Positions 37,852 through 46,128 of a stretch of 64,000 bases of DNA are shown piece after piece. The notes beneath the pieces are model-generated. The model was not told where the DNA came from. It searched no databases and saw only the letters and a program-made list of their open reading frames with translations. The DNA comes from Pseudomonas sp. CFII64 (lineage in GTDB: Bacteria > Pseudomonadota > Gammaproteobacteria > Pseudomonadales > Pseudomonadaceae). Every line of letters starts with the position of its first letter. Positions within the stretch are counted from its first letter, which is position 1. The stretch is taken from positions 124,001 to 188,000 of the forward strand of contig NZ_ATLO01000028.1 in NCBI RefSeq assembly GCF_000416235.1. Direction: 5' to 3'. The translations under genes were made by a program, and so were the position numbers.

Positions 37852-37860
37852 TTGTACTCC
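37843..37860. promoter_or_regulatory. LexA2 operator
   Basis: GGAGTAC-ATTT-GTACTCC, a perfect 7-bp palindrome of the GTAC-N4-GTAC type described for LexA2 proteins. On the minus strand its left arm is part of the lexA2 ribosome site, and it covers the start codon. Confidence 0.85.
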
Positions 37861-37926
37861 TTTGCGCTTTTGTTGCCTAGAGCATTTGGTCGCCAGACTC
37901 GAAATCAGCGACCGGCTAAGGCTGAA

Positions 37927-38607
37927 TCAGGTCGGACAGCCTTCGGCACCGTCGTTCAGCCCTTGCTTGTAGTTCTCGTACTCAAGCGTTGCTTTGCCGT
38001 TGGTCCACTTGAGGGTCAGCACGGATAACGAGTCAAAATCATCGCCCGTCCAGTCGTCTACAAGTTTCATTTTTTGCCCGGACGCTTCCTCTGCCACCTT
38101 GTTGATCAACTCAGGCAGATAGCCGTGGGACCAGGCCGTATAAATAGTCGCATCGCGGTACTTGTCATTCATCAACTCGTCGGCCAGATCGCTGGTGTCA
38201 TTGGCGGCGAAGTCGATATTGATGGGCAGGCCAAGCTTTATCGCGCTGGGCCCAACCGTCATCAAGGGACGCAGATAGCTGTAGGAATGATCGCCCTCGC
38301 CTTCTTCAACATGACGGCTGGGGTTGGCGGCAAAGATGAAATTGGCCTTGCCGAATTCCTTGGGCAGCAGTTCCGACAGATCGATGGCGCGATTCAGGCC
38401 CTGACAGTTCAACTGCCCCAGGCCCATGGACGGCTTTTCCGCGTGGCGCATGAAGACCAGCGTCTGGGTACCGTTTTTGGGTTCGGCATGCACGCCTTTG
38501 CCCACGCTGAACAAAACCGCCGAGGACGCTACAAGCAAGACAGGGAGAACGAAGAATGCACAGCGACGCTGGAATCGGCTGATGAGGGGCGCTTTGAAAA
38601 TTTTCAT
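37927..38607 (-). CDS. Periplasmic histidine phosphatase-superfamily protein
   Basis: 226 residues from the ATG at 38607. An N-terminal hydrophobic segment (about 14-38) serves as signal or anchor. The catalytic motif FMRHAEKPSMGLGQLNCQG contains the phospho-accepting His. A later SHGYLPEL supplies the second His. The acidic TGDDFDS region near the end is usual in this subgroup. Substrate unknown; it stands alone. Confidence 0.8.
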   Translation of the reverse strand: MKIFKAPLISRFQRRCAFFVLPVLLVASSAVLFSVGKGVHAEPKNGTQTLVFMRHAEKPSMGLGQLNCQGLNRAIDLSELLPKEFGKANFIFAANPSRHVEEGEGDHSYSYLRPLMTVGPSAIKLGLPINIDFAANDTSDLADELMNDKYRDATIYTAWSHGYLPELINKVAEEASGQKMKLVDDWTGDDFDSLSVLTLKWTNGKATLEYENYKQGLNDGAEGCPT

Positions 38608-38890
38608 TATTCTCGGATTCTGGTACGCATTATTGGAGATATAGCGCCGATCGCCACTGCGAATATGCTTCCCTGACTGGGTTCGCACCCCGCAACTCCA
38701 TGTTTCGATCAGCATCCGGCTGGCTGTGATGACTGCTCACAGGCTAGTTGTCCAATGTGTCGATTTAAAGAATGTGACGATAAGAGTCGAATAAGGCCTG
38801 AAGGTTGCATTCAGGCGCATAAATACTCGAACTATCAATGACTAAAGAATTGTCTCGTAAGAGAGAGACCTGACGACGATGACTCGAAAG
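38608..38890. other. Intergenic stretch, nothing recognised
   Basis: 283 bp between two minus-strand genes. I see no frame, tRNA or clear hairpin with T-run here; promoter elements for the phosphatase gene presumably lie in it. Confidence 0.4.
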
Positions 38891-40009
38891 CTACTTGCGA
38901 AGCCCGCAGATAATGGCGCTTATCGCGATCGCAAGACCGGCGCCAGCATACACCCATGTGGCAGACGCCACCGGCAATAACACCCCCGCCAACAATGGGC
39001 CGAGTCCGGCACCGATGTCTCGCCAGACAGCGTTGGCGGCCAAGGCCTGCACTCGACCCGGTCCAGGGTTGCGTTGCGCAACCAGCGTGGTCACCAAGGG
39101 CAGTTGCACCGCGCGCAAGATCAACACGCTGGCCGCCCCGAGAATCAACCAATGGGAACCAAACGCCGTGAGTGCGATGCAGGTCAGCACCGAGCACACC
39201 ACCAGCATGTTCACCGCGCCGACATGATCTGCAAGGCGACCGCCCAATGGGCTCAAGAGCATTTCCGAGACATAACGCAAGGCCAGTAACACACCCGCAA
39301 CCAGAACGGCATTGGTGCCCATCACGGCTTGCGCCTGCAGCGACAAGCCAAAAATGAACAGCCCGTCCAGCGCGACGCCTTCAACAAATGACCAGATGGC
39401 AACACTGTCCGGCACCTTGAAACGGCGGCCCGAAGCGGTGGGCATGACATGTGCGAGGCCTGGCAAGCCACGGGCCACCCAGCAACCGAGCAGCGCCGCC
39501 AGGGCCAGCACAATAAACACCGGCCGGGGGCCGAACTGGATACTGAGCAATGCCCCCAGCGGCAAGGCCAGCATTGGGCCGATCGCGATATAGGCCCGAG
39601 AACGACCTGAGCGATGCGCTGCCCCTGCTGGTTCCGAGGTGGCCAGAACCTGAGTCGACAAATTGAGCGCCGCATAGGCCAATCCCCAACCCAGGCGCAG
39701 GACCAACAGCAACCAGAATCCGGAAAGGACTGCATTGCCCAGTGCGCATACCGTCGCTGTCGCCGCAGCCAGCATGACTGTAGGACGATCACCATGGCGT
39801 GCGTAGTACCGCACCACGTAGCTGTAACCAAAAATCCTCACCAACCGATTGGCCGCCAGCAGCACTCCGGCCTGGGCCAGGCTGATTCCAAATGCCTGCA
39901 CATGCATGGGTAACAGCAGGTACAACAACACGTCACTGGGTAAACACAGCGCCAGGACTATTGCCGAACGACGAGAGGCAGCATCAACGGAAGGTTTAAC
40001 CGCAGACAT
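38891..40009 (-). CDS. MFS transporter
   Basis: 372 residues from the ATG at 40009, and about 11-12 membrane helices (LALCLPSDVLLYLLLP as the first). Motif A-like RLADHVGAVNML lies in the central loop. Starts at 40084 and 40141 would add 25-44 polar residues and have no better ribosome site, so the N-terminus is uncertain. No drug- or sugar-specific motif is visible. It is divergent from ptxS, with about 270 bp between. Confidence 0.8.
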   Translation of the reverse strand: MSAVKPSVDAASRRSAIVLALCLPSDVLLYLLLPMHVQAFGISLAQAGVLLAANRLVRIFGYSYVVRYYARHGDRPTVMLAAATATVCALGNAVLSGFWLLLVLRLGWGLAYAALNLSTQVLATSEPAGAAHRSGRSRAYIAIGPMLALPLGALLSIQFGPRPVFIVLALAALLGCWVARGLPGLAHVMPTASGRRFKVPDSVAIWSFVEGVALDGLFIFGLSLQAQAVMGTNAVLVAGVLLALRYVSEMLLSPLGGRLADHVGAVNMLVVCSVLTCIALTAFGSHWLILGAASVLILRAVQLPLVTTLVAQRNPGPGRVQALAANAVWRDIGAGLGPLLAGVLLPVASATWVYAGAGLAIAISAIICGLRK

Positions 40010-40219
40010 TTCGAGAAACAGCCGGTTACAAAACGGACGTGCAGCATGAGGCTCTGGAATGCGGCCTGACAACTCTTCTTTCATAAAACTGTCACGGCAC
40101 GGGTCCGGGCGGGATTGGGGGTTGAGCAATAAAAAGGCCATTTACACTTCGGCGTCAGACCCACAAATACTGCCTTTCATCCGGCGCTGTGTTGACGTGA
40201 GCGCGGCTTTGGTGTCTTC

Positions 40220-40233
40220 TGAAACCGTTTTCA
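40220..40233. promoter_or_regulatory. PtxS operator upstream of ptxS (imperfect)
   Basis: TGAAACCGTTTTCA differs by one base from the perfect PtxS palindrome at 41353-41366. It lies about 50 bp upstream of ptxS and supports autoregulation. Confidence 0.8.
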
Positions 40234-40281
40234 GAGCCCGAAAATAGCCCGTAAAAACAGCCCGCCAATAAATCCAACAGG

Positions 40282-41313
40282 GTGTTCAATGTGAGTAGTT
40301 TTCCTCCGTCGGCGCGTGCGCGCGTGACCATGAATGATGTTGCTGATCTGGCCGGTGTATCCAAGGCCAGCGTCTCGCGTTTTATCGGCGACGACCGGCA
40401 ATTACTCTCCGATGCCATCGCCTTGCGCATCGAACAAGCCATCGAAACCCTCGGTTATCGCCCCAATCAAATGGCCCGTGGCCTGAAACGCGGTCGTACG
40501 CGATTGATCGGCATGCTCGTCGCTGATATTCGCAACCCCTATTCCATCGCAGTCATGCACGGTGTCGAAACCGCCTGCCGACGGCACGGTTACAGCCTTG
40601 TGGTGTGCAATACCGATCGCGATGACGAGCAGGAACGCCTGCATCTGGCGGCGCTGCGTTCCTACAACATCGAGGGTTTGATCGTGAATACCCTCGGGCA
40701 TCATCTGGATGAACTGCGCGATCTGCATCGCGAATTGCCCATGGTTCTGGTGGATCGCCGGGTTGACCAACTGGACAGCGATCTGGTCGGACTGGACAAC
40801 AGCGCAGCGGTGCAGCAAGCCATCGATCATCTTCAAAGCTGCGGCTACCGCGACATTCTGCTGGTCAGCGAACAGCAGGACGGCACCAGCACCCGCCTTG
40901 AACGAACTGAAGCCTTCACCCGCCTGATAGAGCAGCGACCCGGGCTTCGTGGCCAGGTCACGCAAACCGACGAGCAATTGGCCGACAGTCTGCGCACCTT
41001 TCTCGCCGCACCGGGCCCAGGCCCCAAGGCGCTGTTCACTGCCAATGGCGTGGCGACGCTGACATCCACCCGACTGCTTCGTGAACTTGGTTGTGATCTT
41101 TTCGACGATATCGGCCTGATCGCCCTGGATGAACTGGACTGGTATCCCTTGGTGGGCAGTGGCATCACTTCCCTCGCCCAACCCACCCATGACATCGGCA
41201 TTACCGCATTCGAATGCCTGCTCAACCGGCTGCGTGGCGATCAGGCACCCAGCAGGCTGTTCGACTTTCCAGCCAAATTGATTGTGCGCGGCTCGACTCG
41301 ACTGCGCTCCTGA
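40282..41313 (+). CDS. ptxS: PtxS, LacI-family regulator of 2-ketogluconate metabolism
   Basis: 343 residues from a GTG at 40282; a GTG at 40291 is also possible. LacI-type HTH at about 17-40 (VTMNDVADLAGVSKASVSRF), hinge YRPNQMARGLKRGRT, then the periplasmic-binding-protein fold (LIGMLVADIRNPYSIAVMHG, GLIALDELDWYPLVGSGIT). PtxS represses itself and the kgu operon and is released by 2-ketogluconate. Gene order ptxS-kguE-kguK-kguT-kguD and two TGAAACCGGTTTCA-type sites confirm identity. Confidence 0.93.
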   Translation: MFNVSSFPPSARARVTMNDVADLAGVSKASVSRFIGDDRQLLSDAIALRIEQAIETLGYRPNQMARGLKRGRTRLIGMLVADIRNPYSIAVMHGVETACRRHGYSLVVCNTDRDDEQERLHLAALRSYNIEGLIVNTLGHHLDELRDLHRELPMVLVDRRVDQLDSDLVGLDNSAAVQQAIDHLQSCGYRDILLVSEQQDGTSTRLERTEAFTRLIEQRPGLRGQVTQTDEQLADSLRTFLAAPGPGPKALFTANGVATLTSTRLLRELGCDLFDDIGLIALDELDWYPLVGSGITSLAQPTHDIGITAFECLLNRLRGDQAPSRLFDFPAKLIVRGSTRLRS

Positions 41314-41352
41314 CACGAACGACCGCTGTTCGATTCAACTTTTACGTAAAAA

Positions 41353-41366
41353 TGAAACCGGTTTCA
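41353..41366. promoter_or_regulatory. PtxS operator upstream of kguE (perfect)
   Basis: TGAAACCGGTTTCA, the exact palindrome established for PtxS in Pseudomonas, 13 bp upstream of the kguE ATG. Confidence 0.93.
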
Positions 41367-41379
41367 GAGGATAAAAATA

Positions 41380-42177
41380 ATGCACATGAATCCCGTCTCC
41401 ATCAGTCTTTCCAGCTTCGGCGCCGATCTGGTTCGCCAGCGCGGGCAAGCCGCCTTTATTCCATTGCTGGTTGATAGCCATGTTTCGCGCATCGAGTTGC
41501 GCGAAGAGCTGTTCACGTTTGAGGATTTTCCCGCCCTGGCCCTGGCGATTCAGGTCCAAGGCCTGGAGTGCCTGTATTCGGCGCCGCTGGAATTGTGGCT
41601 GGCTGATCAGACGCAGCCCAATCCCGAGCTGGCAGTCACCCTGCAACGAGCCCATGCCTGCGGCGCGAAGTGGCTGAAAGTTTCCCTCGGCCATTTCACT
41701 CAAGCCTGTGATCTACAGGCGCTGAGCAAAGAACTGGGTCACCACGATGTGCAACTGCTGGTGGAAAATGACCAGACGGCCCACGGCGGAATAATCGCGC
41801 CCTTCTGCGGTTTCTTCGCGCAGGTAGAGGCCCTGAAACTGAACATTGGCATGACCTTCGACGTCGGCAATTGGCAATGGCAGGACCAGAATGTGCTCAG
41901 TGCCGCGCAGCAGCTGGGCCGCTTTGTGCAGTACGTGCATTTCAAGGCTGTGACCCGCAACGCCAGTGACAAGCTGGTTGCGATCCCGCCGACCGAGGCT
42001 GACCTGCCCGCCTGGCGTCAACTGCTGGCGTATATGCCGAACGCCGTCCCGCGTGCCATCGAATACCCGTTGCAAGGCGAAGATCTGCTGGCGATCACCC
42101 GCCAGCAGGTGGACATCCTGGCGCGCCTCGTTGCGGATTCGCAGATTCAGCCGCGGGAGGCATTGAGCCATGTCTGA
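41380..42177 (+). CDS. kguE: KguE, TIM-barrel epimerase-like protein of the 2-ketogluconate operon
   Basis: 265 residues, AP-endonuclease-2/xylose-isomerase-like barrel. Metal-site residues lie in VENDQTAHGG, MTFDVGNWQW and YVHFKAV. First gene of the kgu operon; its exact reaction in 2-ketogluconate use is not settled in the literature known to me. Its end overlaps kguK by 8 bases. Confidence 0.9.
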   Translation: MHMNPVSISLSSFGADLVRQRGQAAFIPLLVDSHVSRIELREELFTFEDFPALALAIQVQGLECLYSAPLELWLADQTQPNPELAVTLQRAHACGAKWLKVSLGHFTQACDLQALSKELGHHDVQLLVENDQTAHGGIIAPFCGFFAQVEALKLNIGMTFDVGNWQWQDQNVLSAAQQLGRFVQYVHFKAVTRNASDKLVAIPPTEADLPAWRQLLAYMPNAVPRAIEYPLQGEDLLAITRQQVDILARLVADSQIQPREALSHV

Positions 42178-43135
42178 GATCGATATCCTTTCATTTGGCG
42201 AAACCATGGCGATGTTCGTCGCCGAGCAGCCCGGCGACCTGGCACAGGTCAGTCATTTTGAGAAACGCATTGCCGGTGCCGACAGCAATGTTGCCATCGG
42301 CCTGGCGCGGCTGGGGTTCAAGGTTGAATGGTTGAGCCGCGTCGGCGATGACTCCCTGGGCCGTTTCGTCGTTGACAGCCTGCAACGCGAAGGCGTGAGT
42401 TGTCAGCACGTGACCGTGGATCCGCTGCACCCCACCGGTTTTCAGCTCAAGTCCCGGGAGCTGGAGGGCGCAGATCCTGTTGTTGAGTATTTCCGCAAGG
42501 GTTCGGCGGCCAGTCGCCTGTCGCTCAAGGACATCGATCCGCGCCTGCTCACCGCGCGGCATTTGCACGCCACCGGCATCCCGGCTGCGCTGTCGAACAG
42601 CTGCCGTGACCTGTCCCGGGAATTGATGACCTGCATGCATAGCGCCGGACGCAGTGTGTCGTTCGACCCTAACTTGCGCCCATCCCTGTGGCCGAATCAG
42701 GCGCGCATGGTCAACGAGATCAATTACCTCGCCAGCCTGGCGCACTGGGTGTTTCCAGGTCTGGCCGAAGGTCTGGTGCTTACCGGCTATGAAGATCCAC
42801 CGGACATTGCCGCGTTCTACCTGGACCAGGGCGTCGAAGCGGTGGTGATCAAACTCGGGGCTAACGGCGCGTATTACCGCACGCAAAACGACCAGGGGTT
42901 TGTCGCTGGCGTACCGGTCAGCCAAGTGGTTGACACCGTCGGCGCCGGAGATGGTTTCGCCGTCGGCATGATCAGCGCCCTGCTGGAAAACCAGGGTTTT
43001 GCCCAGGCCGTGGCCCGGGGCAACTGGATCGGCAGTCAGGCCGTGCAAAGCCGTGGCGATATGGAAGGCCTGCCATCGCGCGCGGCCCTCGACGCGGCGC
43101 TGCCCATCAGCCGAAAACTGACGGAACTGGCCTGA
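42170..43135 (+). CDS. kguK: 2-Ketogluconate kinase
   Basis: 321 residues, PfkB ribokinase fold. The N-terminal region LSFGETMAMFVAEQPGDLAQ, sugar-binding AGADSNVAIGLARLG, and the catalytic DTVGAGDGFAVGM near 260 with the base Asp are all present. It phosphorylates 2-ketogluconate to 2-keto-6-phosphogluconate in the cytoplasm. It overlaps kguE by 8 bases and is followed 65 bp later by kguT. Confidence 0.93.
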   Translation: MSEIDILSFGETMAMFVAEQPGDLAQVSHFEKRIAGADSNVAIGLARLGFKVEWLSRVGDDSLGRFVVDSLQREGVSCQHVTVDPLHPTGFQLKSRELEGADPVVEYFRKGSAASRLSLKDIDPRLLTARHLHATGIPAALSNSCRDLSRELMTCMHSAGRSVSFDPNLRPSLWPNQARMVNEINYLASLAHWVFPGLAEGLVLTGYEDPPDIAAFYLDQGVEAVVIKLGANGAYYRTQNDQGFVAGVPVSQVVDTVGAGDGFAVGMISALLENQGFAQAVARGNWIGSQAVQSRGDMEGLPSRAALDAALPISRKLTELA

Positions 43136-43200
43136 ACCACCCCTGCTCCACTGAATAACAGTACCTGCTGCGACAACAACAAAAAGCTCAGGAGATCGAA

Positions 43201-44517
43201 ATGGAAAAGTTACTCGATAGCGTTAAAACCAGCGGTTTGAAACGTCGCTGGCTGTTGATCATGCCCATCGTCTTCATCACCTACAGCCTGGCCTATCTGG
43301 ATCGGGCCAACTATGGTTTTGCCGCCGCCTCGGGCATGGCCGAAGACCTGCACATCACCCCAGGCATGTCGTCGTTGCTGGGCGCCCTGTTTTTTCTCGG
43401 CTACTTCTTCTTTCAGGTTCCCGGTGCAATCTACGCACAGAAGAAAAGCGTTAAAAAGCTGATCTTTGTCAGCCTGATCCTATGGGGCAGCCTCGCGACG
43501 CTGACCGGCATTGTTTCCAATGCCTACATGCTGATCGGCATCCGCTTCATGCTCGGCGTGGTTGAAGCTGCGGTAATGCCCGCCATGCTGGTCTATCTCT
43601 GCTACTGGTTCACTCGCGCCGAGCGCTCCCGGGCCAATACCGTGCTGATTCTCGGTAACCCGGTGACCATGCTCTGGATGTCAGTGGTTTCCGGTTATCT
43701 CGTAGCCCATTTCAGTTGGCGCTGGATGTTTATCGTCGAAGGCTTGCCAGCCGTTATCTGGGCGTTTATCTGGTGGCGTCTGGTGGACGAGCGCCCTGCC
43801 CAGGCCAAGTGGCTGAGCGAAGCCGAGAAAACCGAACTGCAGGCGCGCCTGGACGCCGAGCAAGTCGGCATCAAACCGGTGAAGAACTACGCCGAGGCGT
43901 TTCGCTCGCCAAAAGTGTTGCTGCTCGCCGCGCAGTATTTCTGCTGGAGCATCGGCGTGTACGGCTTCGTGCTGTGGCTGCCGACCATCCTGAAAAAAGG
44001 CATGCAGATGGACATGGTCGAGGCCGGTTGGTTGTCGGCCTTGCCTTATCTGGCTGCGGTGATCGGCATGATTGTGGTGTCCTGGGCGTCGGACAAACTG
44101 CAAAAACGTAAGTTGTTTGTCTGGCCGCCGCTGCTGCTGGCCGCGATTGCCTTCTACGGTTCCTATGCCTTGGGCACTGAACATTTCTGGTGGTCCTATT
44201 CCCTGCTGGTGATTGCCGGTGCCTGTATGTATGCGCCCTACGGGCCGTTCTTTGCCATCGTTCCGGAAATCCTGCCGTCGAATGTGGCCGGTGGCGCCAT
44301 GGCGCTGATCAACAGTCTCGGCGCCTTGGGTTCTTTTGCCGGCTCGTATCTGGTGGGTTACCTCAATGGCGTGACCGGAACCCTGAGCGCTTCGTATCTG
44401 TTCATGAGCGGCTCGCTGTTGCTGTCGGTATTCCTGACCCTGATGCTCAAACCAGACAACAAAACCAAGCCTGTCGCTGACCCGCGCAATGCACCCCGCG
44501 CCCCGGCCCATCCTTGA
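43201..44517 (+). CDS. kguT: 2-Ketogluconate MFS transporter
   Basis: 438 residues, 12 membrane helices, anion:cation symporter branch of the MFS. It has YLDRANYGFAAASGMAEDL after TM1, typical of hexuronate/ketogluconate carriers, and RFMLGVVEAAVMPAMLVYL around TM4. It brings 2-ketogluconate through the inner membrane. GGAG precedes the ATG. Confidence 0.92.
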   Translation: MEKLLDSVKTSGLKRRWLLIMPIVFITYSLAYLDRANYGFAAASGMAEDLHITPGMSSLLGALFFLGYFFFQVPGAIYAQKKSVKKLIFVSLILWGSLATLTGIVSNAYMLIGIRFMLGVVEAAVMPAMLVYLCYWFTRAERSRANTVLILGNPVTMLWMSVVSGYLVAHFSWRWMFIVEGLPAVIWAFIWWRLVDERPAQAKWLSEAEKTELQARLDAEQVGIKPVKNYAEAFRSPKVLLLAAQYFCWSIGVYGFVLWLPTILKKGMQMDMVEAGWLSALPYLAAVIGMIVVSWASDKLQKRKLFVWPPLLLAAIAFYGSYALGTEHFWWSYSLLVIAGACMYAPYGPFFAIVPEILPSNVAGGAMALINSLGALGSFAGSYLVGYLNGVTGTLSASYLFMSGSLLLSVFLTLMLKPDNKTKPVADPRNAPRAPAHP

Positions 44518-44524
44518 AAGGGAA

Positions 44525-45517
44525 ATGTCTACGATGAAAAAGCATGTCGTTCTCTACAAGCAACTCTCGCCTGCGCTCATGGAGCGTTTGCAGGCTCACG
44601 CTGAAGCCACCTTTATCGACGATCCCAAGCGTGACGATTTCGCCCGATTGCGCGCGGCCTTGCCTGATGCGCAGGGGCTTTTGGGCGCGAGCATCAAGCT
44701 GGATGCAACTTTGCTGGACCTCGCGCCGCAACTGGAGGCGATCGCCACTGTTTCGGTGGGCGTGGACAATTACGACATCGAGGATCTGGACCGGCGTGGT
44801 ATTGCGCTGTGCAACACCCCGGACGTGCTGACGGAAACCACCGCCGACACCGGCTTTGCCCTGATCATGGCCACGGCTCGGCGGGTGGTGGAACTGGCCA
44901 ATATGGTGCGCAGTGGCGACTGGAAGCAGAACATCGGCGCGGCGCATTTCGGCAGCGATGTGCATGGCAAGACGCTAGGCATCATCGGCATGGGCCGGAT
45001 CGGTGAGGCACTGGCCCAACGCGGCCATTTTGGTTTTGGCATGCCGGTGCTGTATCACAGTCACTCGGCAAAACCGGCCGTGGAAGCCCGTTTCAATGCG
45101 GGCTATCGCAGCCTTGAGGCGTTGTTGCGTGAAGCCGACTTTGTTTGCCTGACGGTGCCGCTGACCGCTGAAACCGAGGGCTTGATCGGCAAGGAGCAAC
45201 TGGCGTTGATGCGCCCGCAAAGCATCCTGATCAATATCGCCCGGGGCAAGGTGGTGGACGAGCAGGCGCTCATCGAGGCGCTGCAGAGCGGCCGGATACG
45301 CGGGGCGGGACTCGATGTGTTCGAGCGTGAACCGCTGGCCACCGATTCGCCATTGCTCAGGCTGAAGAATGTCGTGGCGACGCCGCACATGGGCTCGGCA
45401 ACCCACGAAACCCGTGAGGCCATGGCCCGCTGCGCGGTGGACAATCTCATCAGTGTGCTCAAGGGCGAGAGGCCGACGAATCTGGTTAATCCGAAGGGTT
45501 GGGAGGCTCAGCGCTAA
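44525..45517 (+). CDS. kguD: 2-Keto-6-phosphogluconate reductase (2-ketogluconate operon)
   Basis: 330 residues, D-2-hydroxyacid dehydrogenase family. NAD(P) loop GIIGMGRIGEALAQRG near 150, catalytic Arg in NIARGKVVDE, Glu in LDVFEREPL, His in ATPHMGSAT. It makes 6-phosphogluconate, which enters the Entner-Doudoroff or pentose-phosphate route. The ATG at 44525 has AAGGGAA immediately upstream; ATG 44534 is an alternative. Last gene of the operon. Confidence 0.92.
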   Translation: MSTMKKHVVLYKQLSPALMERLQAHAEATFIDDPKRDDFARLRAALPDAQGLLGASIKLDATLLDLAPQLEAIATVSVGVDNYDIEDLDRRGIALCNTPDVLTETTADTGFALIMATARRVVELANMVRSGDWKQNIGAAHFGSDVHGKTLGIIGMGRIGEALAQRGHFGFGMPVLYHSHSAKPAVEARFNAGYRSLEALLREADFVCLTVPLTAETEGLIGKEQLALMRPQSILINIARGKVVDEQALIEALQSGRIRGAGLDVFEREPLATDSPLLRLKNVVATPHMGSATHETREAMARCAVDNLISVLKGERPTNLVNPKGWEAQR

Positions 45518-45523
45518 AGACCT

Positions 45524-45540
45524 CTTCGCGGGCAAGCCTC
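45524..45540. repeat. Possible half REP element
   Basis: CTTCGCGGGCAAGCCTC resembles one arm of the Pseudomonas REP repeat (CGCGGGCAAGCCTCGCTCC type), but the sequence diverges directly afterwards. Confidence 0.4.
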
Positions 45541-45566
45541 CAACGATCTAGCGCAGGCTTCAAGCC

Positions 45567-45589
45567 AGAATGGGCCGCTGGCCCGTTCT
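45567..45589 (+). terminator. Terminator-like hairpin after kguD
   Basis: AGAATGGGCC and GGCCCGTTCT form a 10-bp stem with one G-T pair and a 3-nt loop. The following bases are not T-rich. Confidence 0.5.
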
Positions 45590-45684
45590 GAAAGATGTTT
45601 AAGGAATAACCAACATGACCTGGATCATAAAAATACAAAACTTCGCCCTTTTGGGAAAAAAGTTTTCTGTTTGTAACCGATGCA

Positions 45685-45867
45685 GTGCTATTTTTGTTTC
45701 TCGATAGGACTGTTCAGATTTCTTATCAGGAAAGCGCCCCGACCATCGTGGGAATCTTCCCCAAGACCCCACCTCCAGGTCCACCAGTGCTTTCGCTGGC
45801 CATCTCGACCGGTCCTTCCCTACCCATTGGAGATATCGCCAGTGCCGATGTAGACGAGGTGGGCTGA
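45685..45867 (+). CDS. Possible small ORF directly abutting the DUF1652 gene
   Basis: Up to 60 codons (GTG start at 45685; several starts possible). Its TGA at 45865-45867 directly precedes the ATG at 45868. Contents: a hydrophobic start, a Pro-rich middle (FPKTPPPGPPVLSLAIS) and an acidic end (IGDIASADVDEVG). No family recognised and no good ribosome site seen, so it may be a chance frame. Confidence 0.25.
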   Translation: MLFLFLDRTVQISYQESAPTIVGIFPKTPPPGPPVLSLAISTGPSLPIGDIASADVDEVG

Positions 45868-46125
45868 ATGAACAAAGTCACGTTCCCCAACGCTTGCCAG
45901 CTGATGCGCTGGTACTTCCACCCGGTCGGCTTCGAAGCCACCATGGACGCACCCAGCAGCATGGTTGCCCGATTGTTCGATCGGGCCAGCGGCGAAACAG
46001 TCATTGCCATCGCAGGCCTGCCTTGCGCAACGGTGATGAATGCAACGGAGGTGGAACTGATTATCGAGGCCATCGAAGCGGAACTGGAGTCGTTCCGCCC
46101 ACCCAGAGTGTTGAATGCGTCCTGA
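45868..46125 (+). CDS. DUF1652 family protein
   Basis: 85 residues, canonical DUF1652: ACQLMRWYFHPVGFEATMDA, then SSMVARLFDRASGETVIAI, AGLPCATVMNATEVE and an acidic C-terminal helix. GAGGTGG precedes the ATG. The family is largely confined to Pseudomonas and its function is not known. It stands alone between the kgu operon and the convergent helicase gene. Confidence 0.88.
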   Translation: MNKVTFPNACQLMRWYFHPVGFEATMDAPSSMVARLFDRASGETVIAIAGLPCATVMNATEVELIIEAIEAELESFRPPRVLNAS

Positions 46126-46128
46126 GCC

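Noticed and set aside
38608..38890. Possible small gene between phosphatase and MFS genes
   Set aside because: No frame with a plausible start, ribosome site and codon use is present.
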